A stretch of DNA of 64,000 nt, from contig NZ_JADPRZ010000004.1 in NCBI RefSeq assembly GCF_017347095.1, forward strand, positions 1 to 64,000, given 5' to 3'. The DNA is from Sporosarcina sp. E16_8 (GTDB lineage Bacteria > Bacillota > Bacilli > Bacillales_A > Planococcaceae). A program made the translations under genes and the position numbers. Under the pieces are notes generated by a model. The model saw nothing but the letters and a program-made list of their open reading frames with translations, had not been told where the DNA came from and made no database searches. This document shows positions 58,508-64,000 of the stretch, piece after piece; position 1 is the stretch's first letter, and the number at the start of each line of letters is the position of its first letter.

Positions 58508-59779
58508 GTGGAAAAACGATTGAGTGCAGAACAATTTATTGATTTGATTGATAAAGAGGCAGATATTATTATCCCGATTGCCAATGGGGAACCTCATCGT
58601 TTACTTGATATATTGGAAGAGAACTATTTGAAATTACAGAACGTTAGGATTCATCAAATGCTGGCTCTTCGAGAGCGAGATTATATAATTGGTAAAATGA
58701 AAGGTCATCTTTCACATGTCTCATACTTTTTGAGTGGTGCAACACGAAAGGCTTATCAGGAAGGAAAAATAGCATTAGTCCCGAACGTTTTCCATGAAGT
58801 TCCGCGCATGCTAAAGAAAATTACGAACATGTCGCTGATTATGACAGTTTCTTCACCAATGGATGAACACGGATACTTTTCATTGGGCACACAGGCAGAT
58901 TATATTTCCGAGTTCATCGGTCATGTTCCATTTATCTTGGAGGTGAATGAGCATATGCCGCGCACATACGGTGAAAATCAAATCCATATTAGCCAAGTTG
59001 CGGGCTACATAGAAAATAATGCGCCTTTATCAGAAGAAAAACCTCCTTTAATCGGTGAGAAAGATCTTAAAATTGCGGAATTTGTAACAAATATTATTGA
59101 AAATGGGGATTCACTTCAAGTTGGTATAGGTGCGATCCCGAATGCGGTTATGAGCATGTTGAAAGATCACCGTCATCTAGGTATCCACACTGAAATGCTG
59201 ACAGACGGAATCGTTGATCTCGTACAAGCGGGAGCTGTTGATGGGACACAGAAGTTCACACATAAAGGGAAGATTGTTGCGACATTTGCATTCGGATCAA
59301 AGCGTTTGTATGATTTCATCCATGAAAATCCTGCTGTTGAATTTTTACCGGTAAGCACGGTGAATGATCCGCGAGAAATTGCGAAGGAAGAAAGAATTGT
59401 GTCCATCAATGCAACAACAGAGGTTGACCTTTATGGACAATGTGCTTCCGAAACAATTGGAGGACGCTATTATTCGTCAACTGGTGGACAAGCAGACTTT
59501 GCACGCGGGGCACGTTTTGCAAAGCATGGTAAAGGTTTTATATGCATGTATTCGACTGTGAAAAACGACACCATTTCACGCATTAAACTGCAATTGTCGC
59601 CAGGTTCTGTCGTAACGACGTCGAAAAATGACGTCGACAATATCGTCACTGAATATGGCATCGCTAGTCTGTATGGCAAGTCGTTATCTGAACGTGCAAA
59701 AGCGCTCATAGATATTGCCCATCCGGCATTCCGGGAAGAGTTAGTGTTTGATGCGAAGAAGAATGGCATACTTTATTGA
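58508..59779 (+). CDS. Acetyl-CoA hydrolase/transferase family protein
   Basis: 423 residues. The two-domain CoA-transferase fold of the 4-hydroxybutyrate/acetyl-CoA hydrolase group: VQVGIGAIPNAVMSMLKDHRHLGIHTEMLTDG, GKIVATFAFGSKRLYDFIHEN, and IGGRYYSSTGGQADFARGA ... TEYGIASLYGKSLSERAKALIDIAHP. The catalytic Glu is probably in VSINATTEVDLYGQ. The reaction moves CoA between acyl groups or hydrolyses acetyl-CoA. A GTG start follows AGGAGTG with 11-base spacing. A putative operator lies upstream. Confidence 0.9.
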   Translation: MEKRLSAEQFIDLIDKEADIIIPIANGEPHRLLDILEENYLKLQNVRIHQMLALRERDYIIGKMKGHLSHVSYFLSGATRKAYQEGKIALVPNVFHEVPRMLKKITNMSLIMTVSSPMDEHGYFSLGTQADYISEFIGHVPFILEVNEHMPRTYGENQIHISQVAGYIENNAPLSEEKPPLIGEKDLKIAEFVTNIIENGDSLQVGIGAIPNAVMSMLKDHRHLGIHTEMLTDGIVDLVQAGAVDGTQKFTHKGKIVATFAFGSKRLYDFIHENPAVEFLPVSTVNDPREIAKEERIVSINATTEVDLYGQCASETIGGRYYSSTGGQADFARGARFAKHGKGFICMYSTVKNDTISRIKLQLSPGSVVTTSKNDVDNIVTEYGIASLYGKSLSERAKALIDIAHPAFREELVFDAKKNGILY

Positions 59780-59787
59780 CATCGAAA

Positions 59788-59817
59788 CAGCGTCCTTGCA
59801 AAGGGGCGCTGTTTTTA
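59788..59817 (+). terminator. Terminator
   Basis: ACAGCGTCC/GGGGCGCTGT stem with Ts, after the CoA transferase gene. Confidence 0.75.
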
Positions 59818-59900
59818 TGCACAAAACAAATTTATTGCAAAAATATACCCCGCGTGGTATATTTTTAGTGAGATTAAAGGGATATTAGGAGGGTAATTAT

Positions 59901-60254
59901 ATGACGTGGGTATTTATTTTACTAATCGTTGGATTTTTTGTATGGCGCATGATGCCGGCTAAAGGTGTTCGTTCTGTTTCGACAGAGGACTTGAAAGGAA
60001 TGTTGAAAAATAAATCAGTACAGTTCATCGACGTTCGGACGCCTGGCGAATATAAAGGACGACATATTAAAGAGTTTAAAAATGTTCCGTTGAACACATT
60101 GAAATCACAGTTGGCTAGCCTGGACAAATCGCAAGAAACCGTTGTTATTTGTCAAAGCGGCATGCGAAGCGGACAAGCAGCGAAGATATTGAAGAAAGAA
60201 AAGTTTACGAACGTTTTAAACGTTACAGGCGGCATGAGTGCTTGGCGCGGATAA
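59901..60254 (+). CDS. Membrane-anchored rhodanese-like protein
   Basis: 117 residues. A single N-terminal membrane helix (about 2-14) precedes a rhodanese domain. The active-site loop is VICQSGMRSGQAAKIL with the catalytic Cys. VQFIDVRTPGEYKGRHIKEFKNVPL is the domain entry signature. Rhodaneses transfer sulfane sulfur. It precedes a sulfonate-type ABC operon, which may be coincidence or a sulfur link. AGGAGGGTAATTAT precedes the ATG. Confidence 0.9.
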   Translation: MTWVFILLIVGFFVWRMMPAKGVRSVSTEDLKGMLKNKSVQFIDVRTPGEYKGRHIKEFKNVPLNTLKSQLASLDKSQETVVICQSGMRSGQAAKILKKEKFTNVLNVTGGMSAWRG

Positions 60255-60266
60255 TGAAAATCGGGA

Positions 60267-60303
60267 AAATCCATGGGGAATGTTGTACTCATGGATTTTT
60301 TTG
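60267..60303 (+). terminator. Terminator
   Basis: AAATCCATG/CATGGATTT stem with a T-run directly after the rhodanese gene. Confidence 0.8.
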
Positions 60304-60395
60304 TAGAAAAGAATAGATTATGCCCGTTTATCAGCATATGCCCAACACACTTTTTTAGGCTGATACATACTATTTGAATGAAGAGGTGGTGGACG

Positions 60396-61217
60396 TTGAA
60401 GAGAGATGATAAGGCTGTCCGATACGATCCGTTTGAAATCGAACAGCGCGAATGGAAACAAAGGCAAACGAAAGAGCGGCTAAAGCAGATGTTGACGATT
60501 GCCTCGCCGTTGTTCCTGCTTCTTATGTGGGAACTGTTGTCGAGGACTGGAATGATTGATATCCGCTTCTTCCCACCTCCATCCGCAATTGTGAGCACGT
60601 TTTTTGGGATGATTTCAAGTGGTGAAATGGCTGGTCATATCGGTGTTTCATTATACAGAATCCTCGTCGGATTTTTGCTAGGTGTCATACCTGGTGTCGT
60701 CATTGGTCTGCTAATGGGCCTTTATACGCCAATTCGGCATTTTGTTTCGCCAATTGTGATGGCGCTCATGCCGATACCTACACTTGCCTTGCTTCCAATC
60801 ATTATTATTCTTTTTGGAATCGGGGATTTATCGAAAGTCATAACAATAGCTGGGAGTGTTTTTTTTCCGGTTGTTATCAATACGGCGGCTGGAGTCATTA
60901 ATATCGATTCAATCTATTTGGATGTGGCAAAAAATTATGGAGCCAGCAAACTAGATTTTTTTACGAAAATTGCTTTTCCTGGTGCAATGCCGGTTATGTT
61001 GGAAGGGATTCAGATGGGGCAGGCGATAGCGCTTCTGACAATTGTCGCAGCGGAAATGATGGGTGCTACATCAGGGATTGGCTATCTAATCTGGGTTTCG
61101 TACAAAGCATTCTTACTGCAAGAAATGTACGTTGGGCTCATCCTCATTTCGTTTTTCGGTTATCTGTTCTCGCTGTTGTTACGAGGAATTCAGAAAAAGA
61201 TGTTACCGTGGAGGTGA
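60396..61217 (+). CDS. ABC transporter permease (SsuC/TauC/ThiX type)
   Basis: 273 residues with about six membrane helices after a charged N-terminal tail (KRDDKAVRYDPFEIEQREWKQRQ). Permease loop KNYGASKLDFFTKIAFPGAMPVMLEGIQMGQAIALLTIVAAEMMG identifies the nitrate/sulfonate/taurine/pyrimidine-precursor importers. An ATG at 60378 is in frame but has no ribosome binding site; a TTG at 60396 has AGAGGTGG upstream. Confidence 0.88.
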   Translation: MKRDDKAVRYDPFEIEQREWKQRQTKERLKQMLTIASPLFLLLMWELLSRTGMIDIRFFPPPSAIVSTFFGMISSGEMAGHIGVSLYRILVGFLLGVIPGVVIGLLMGLYTPIRHFVSPIVMALMPIPTLALLPIIIILFGIGDLSKVITIAGSVFFPVVINTAAGVINIDSIYLDVAKNYGASKLDFFTKIAFPGAMPVMLEGIQMGQAIALLTIVAAEMMGATSGIGYLIWVSYKAFLLQEMYVGLILISFFGYLFSLLLRGIQKKMLPWR

Positions 61218-61221
61218 GTAG

Positions 61222-62016
61222 ATGAGCAGGAAAGCAAAGATCATCATTCGTAATTTAACCAAGGCATTTTATAAAAAACAAGGCAGTGTCACGGCGCTTG
61301 ACGATATTAATGTAACAATCAATGATGGGGAATTCGTTTGTATAGTTGGACCAAGTGGCTGCGGTAAATCGACGTTACTTCGAATCTTGGCAGGGCTTGA
61401 AACTCCTAGTATTGGTGAATTTACAATTGCTATAGCGACGGATGGAGAGAATCGACCGTTGCAATCGATGGTGTTCCAGGAAAGGGGTATCATTCCGTGG
61501 CTCACTGTCGAAAAAAATGTGGCATTCGGGCTTAAAATGCGCCATTTGCCGAAAAAGTTCATAAAAGAGCGTACGGCATATTATTTAAAAAAGACTGGAT
61601 TAGAAAAGTTTTCATCCCTTTATCCGAAAGAGCTATCTGGGGGAATGAAACAACGGGTGAGTATTGCGCGTGCATTTGCTAATGATCCGGAGATCCTGTT
61701 GATGGATGAACCTTTTGCTGCGCTGGATGAACAAAATAAATTCATCTTGCAGGAAGAGTTACTGTCGATTTGGTCGGAAACCGGGAAGACGATTCTATTC
61801 ATTACCCATAGTATCGATGAAGCGTTATTGCTAAGTGATCGTATCTTACTAATGAGTTCACAGCCGGGTAAAATTATTCGAGAAATTATTGTCGAAATGC
61901 CACGGCCGCGAAAAATCGAGGACATACGAGAAAATCCTGCTATGGCAGGGCAATTTGTGGAAATATGGAAGCACTTGCAGGAAGAGGTGCAGCGTTCAAG
62001 ACGAGAAGATGAATAG
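61222..62016 (+). CDS. ABC transporter ATPase (SsuB/TauB type)
   Basis: 264 residues. Walker A GPSGCGKST, signature LSGGMKQRVSIARAF, Walker B LLMDEPFAALDE and switch His in FITHSIDEAL. Follows the permease by four bases, with GGAGGTGAG before the ATG. Confidence 0.93.
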   Translation: MSRKAKIIIRNLTKAFYKKQGSVTALDDINVTINDGEFVCIVGPSGCGKSTLLRILAGLETPSIGEFTIAIATDGENRPLQSMVFQERGIIPWLTVEKNVAFGLKMRHLPKKFIKERTAYYLKKTGLEKFSSLYPKELSGGMKQRVSIARAFANDPEILLMDEPFAALDEQNKFILQEELLSIWSETGKTILFITHSIDEALLLSDRILLMSSQPGKIIREIIVEMPRPRKIEDIRENPAMAGQFVEIWKHLQEEVQRSRREDE

Positions 62017-62031
62017 AAGGGGAGAGGTTCG

Positions 62032-63138
62032 ATGGCAAAGTGGATGAAAAACGGATGGTTGCTATCGTTATTTGCGATAGCGCTAATCGTTGGTGCTTGT
62101 TCTCCTAAAGAGACGGCGAAACCGGTAGTAGATGATAAAAAGCCTGAAGAAGTAGCTGCAGTTAATCCTTCGGGTGATTTGGCACCCCTTGAAAAACGTG
62201 CAAAAGTTGTCATTGCGGAAGACGGCGCTGCGTCTGGTGCGGGATTCTATATTGCAAAAGAGAGAGGATACTTTGAAGACTATAATATTGAAGTAGAGTT
62301 TGCTCAGTTTGCAAACAGCGATGACATGCTTCCAGCGTTAGCAGCTGGGGAAGTGGATATTGCAGGTGGTGTTTCCACTGCATCGTTCTTTAATGCGATT
62401 GGTCAAGGTATTGATGTGAAAATTATTGCGGATAAAGGACATAACGTGCCAGGCAAGTCGTATTTCACACTTGTTATAGGTAATCATATGGTTGACGTAA
62501 TAAAAGAGTATAAAGATCTTAAAGGGAAGAAAGTTGGCGTATCATCACACAACTCGATTGATGAATATATTTTTGAGGAAATGATTAAATACGCCGGATT
62601 GACAAAGGATGACGTCGAATTTGTCCTTATGAGCGATTTTGGTAGTATGCTCGGTGCAATCAGTAACGGAACAATTGACGCAGCTGTTAATATTGAACCG
62701 CTCATCGCAACTGGCGTAGAAAAAGGATTCCATGTTCGATTTGGAGACACGACTGATTTTGCGCCGGAGTCCCAAATTGCAATGGTGTTAGGCTCGCCTC
62801 AATTCATGGCCGAAGAGCAAGATATATCGTTGCGATTCATGGCCGCTTATTTGAAAGGTGTGCGTGATTACAACGATGGATTTATCAAAGGCGAAGGAAA
62901 AGATAAGATAATCGACATAATGACGAAGCATACAGCGTTGAAAGACCCGGCGCTTTGGGAGAAAGTGAACGTCACCGGTCTCGATCCAGATGGGAAGATG
63001 TTCATCGACGATATTAAAAAGCAATATGACGCGTACAAAGCAAATGGTGCTATCCGTGGTGAGATTGATTTTGATAAAGCGATAGATACCTCGATAACGG
63101 AAAAAGCGGTCGAGGCGATTGGTGAATATAAGCGGTGA
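62032..63138 (+). CDS. ABC transporter substrate-binding lipoprotein (SsuA/NMT1 type)
   Basis: 368 residues. Lipobox VGAC with Cys23. The NMT1/THI5-like core shows GFYIAKERGYFEDYNIEVEFAQF, LAAGEVDIAGGVSTASFFNAIGQGIDVKIIADKG and LKGKKVGVSSHNSIDEYIF. This binding-protein class delivers sulfonates, taurine, nitrate or thiamin pyrimidine precursor; no sulfonatase, nitrate or thi genes adjoin it to decide. Last gene of the operon. Confidence 0.9.
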   Translation: MAKWMKNGWLLSLFAIALIVGACSPKETAKPVVDDKKPEEVAAVNPSGDLAPLEKRAKVVIAEDGAASGAGFYIAKERGYFEDYNIEVEFAQFANSDDMLPALAAGEVDIAGGVSTASFFNAIGQGIDVKIIADKGHNVPGKSYFTLVIGNHMVDVIKEYKDLKGKKVGVSSHNSIDEYIFEEMIKYAGLTKDDVEFVLMSDFGSMLGAISNGTIDAAVNIEPLIATGVEKGFHVRFGDTTDFAPESQIAMVLGSPQFMAEEQDISLRFMAAYLKGVRDYNDGFIKGEGKDKIIDIMTKHTALKDPALWEKVNVTGLDPDGKMFIDDIKKQYDAYKANGAIRGEIDFDKAIDTSITEKAVEAIGEYKR

Positions 63139-63191
63139 TCACCGTAATTAATATGATGTAAGAGTTGACAGCTCTAAATAAAAACCCTTTC

Positions 63192-63219
63192 AGAGCTAGT
63201 GATTTTAGCTCTTTTTTTG
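63192..63219 (+). terminator. Operon terminator
   Basis: AGAGCTA/TAGCTCT stem with a T-run after the substrate-binding protein. Confidence 0.8.
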
Positions 63220-63511
63220 TATCTTCCTATCAGGGTTGCACTTATTTATGGATCCAACCCTAGAAGGAACATCATCGCATTTCGACATTCTAAATGCTAA
63301 ACTAAAAGTAGCTATAAATGTTGAAATATTGAATATGGCGTATAAATTAAGCGTAGGCGCCTTGCAAGGGGTAGCCGGAGCCATAAGACTGGCAGCGCAG
63401 CAGTCATGCTTATGGCGGGAGGTATCCGCAAAGTGCCAAAGCATTATTCAATGGAATCATTAACTCAACCTATATAGAACATTCTCGTACCTAAACAAAG
63501 GAGATAGAAGG
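63220..63511. other. Intergenic region with possible decayed small gene
   Basis: A frame at 63236-63463 (NVEILNMAYKLSVGALQG ...) and another on the same strand near 63381-63474 (AAVMLMAGGIRKVPKHY...) may be parts of a shifted small gene, but neither has a good ribosome binding site. I cannot identify a product. Confidence 0.3.
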
Positions 63512-64000
63512 TTGAAACTACTCATAAAAGTGCTAGTGTTTTTAGTCTTAGCCATTATATTAACGAAGTTACCAATCGCCGGTAAATACTTCGCTGTTGC
63601 AAATACACTAATTCATGAGGTAGGCCATCAACTGGCCAGTATACTAACTTTTGGTAAGGCGCATGAAATCCATTTATTTTCAAATACAGAGGGAGTGGCT
63701 TATTCGAGTCATCAATTTTGGATAGGTAAGTTCATCACAGGGTTAGCGGGATATGTTTTTTCTTCATTTATGGCATGTACTTTCTTCTTCCTTATTTACA
63801 AAGGACGTTATTCGATGGTGATTTACATTTTATTAGCCATCTTGGGAATCAGTTTACTATTTTGGGTTAGAAACGTATACGGTTTTTTCTGGATCATTAC
63901 CTTTACCGCGGCATTCGTATGGTTACTTTGGAAAGCTGAAGGCCTGATTATTGAATACGTTGTTCTATTTCTGGTTTCCGTTATTTTTATAGAATCCATT
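63512..64000 (+). CDS. M50-type membrane metalloprotease-like protein (partial, 3' end outside window)
   Basis: Starts with TTG at 63512 behind AAAGGAGATAGAAGG. At least 163 codons. After a first helix, ANTLIHEVGHQLASILTFGKAHEIHLFSNTEG contains the HEVGH zinc motif of M50B-like proteins. Several more membrane helices follow (GYVFSSFMACTFFFLIY, YILLAILGISLLFW). It continues past the end of the window. Function unknown. Confidence 0.8.
   Translation, partial: MKLLIKVLVFLVLAIILTKLPIAGKYFAVANTLIHEVGHQLASILTFGKAHEIHLFSNTEGVAYSSHQFWIGKFITGLAGYVFSSFMACTFFFLIYKGRYSMVIYILLAILGISLLFWVRNVYGFFWIITFTAAFVWLLWKAEGLIIEYVVLFLVSVIFIESI

Noticed and set aside
61620-62213. 197-codon frame antisense to the SsuB-type ATPase and its neighbour
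   Set aside because: It is opposite two well-supported genes and has Ser/Arg-rich noise composition.

Overview
The window looks like chromosomal DNA of a spore-forming, low-to-mid GC member of the Bacillales, most like a Sporosarcina-type member of the Planococcaceae. This is inferred from gene content and strong AGGAGG-type ribosome binding sites, not from a database match. Supporting content includes CsbD and YflT-type general stress proteins with SigB-like promoters, TatA/TatC, an ECF sigma/anti-sigma pair, a PhoP-box alkaline phosphatase, a T-box leader and an XRE-TPR regulator with a peptide gene.

Layout. 0-6 kb: 3' end of a 5S rRNA gene, then yihY - response regulator - histidine kinase (overlapping genes), a small membrane protein behind a GTTCAT direct repeat, and topoisomerase III. 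6-12 kb is an accessory stretch: a frameshifted acetyltransferase, a conserved hypothetical protein, two tiny divergent genes, a 431-aa XRE-TPR (RRNPP-like) regulator that overlaps by one base a 44-aa secreted-peptide gene, and a nitroreductase fragment. 12-24 kb is ordinary metabolism: TauE exporter, short SDR, purine nucleoside phosphorylase, AlaX-type editing protein, FAD-linked oxidase, DUF2798 protein, ECF sigma/anti-sigma, FMN reductase, GNAT, EamA transporter and PfkB kinase. 24-28 kb is a complete branched-chain amino acid type ABC operon (livJHMGF order).

28-38 kb is a decayed and duplicated stress and membrane region. It holds a broken SH3/polysaccharide deacetylase gene, a degenerate copy of the PLDc_N-ABC module, two related acidic peptides, two CsbD proteins (one with three 27-residue repeats), an orphan flagellin with a SigD-like promoter, a collapsed opuC remnant, an intact PLDc_N-ABC-permease operon and a CBS protein. 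38-46 kb: NadR-like NMN adenylyltransferase/kinase, TatA-TatC, and a five-gene nickel/peptide ABC operon. 46-49 kb: alkaline phosphatase behind five Pho-box-like hexamers, then a T-box leader (probable Ile specifier) whose downstream gene is broken, and an L,D-transpeptidase. 49-64 kb: MFS exporter, Nudix, P-loop kinase, HxlR regulator divergent from a VOC dioxygenase, AI-2E family transporter, DUF4349 lipoprotein, CHY zinc finger protein, FhuF-like protein, acetyl-CoA hydrolase/transferase, rhodanese, a sulfonate/taurine-type ABC operon, and the start of an M50-type membrane protease cut by the window end.

The most interesting signals are the regulator-peptide pair at 8.8-10.2 kb, the orphan T-box at 48.0-48.3 kb, a structured dispersed repeat present twice (13.3 and 40.8 kb) with compensatory base changes, a 40-bp perfect palindrome at 55.9 kb, and the number of broken genes (about eight). 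Two genes also have ATT or ATC where the start codon is expected. All calls come from reading the sequence; no searches were run.
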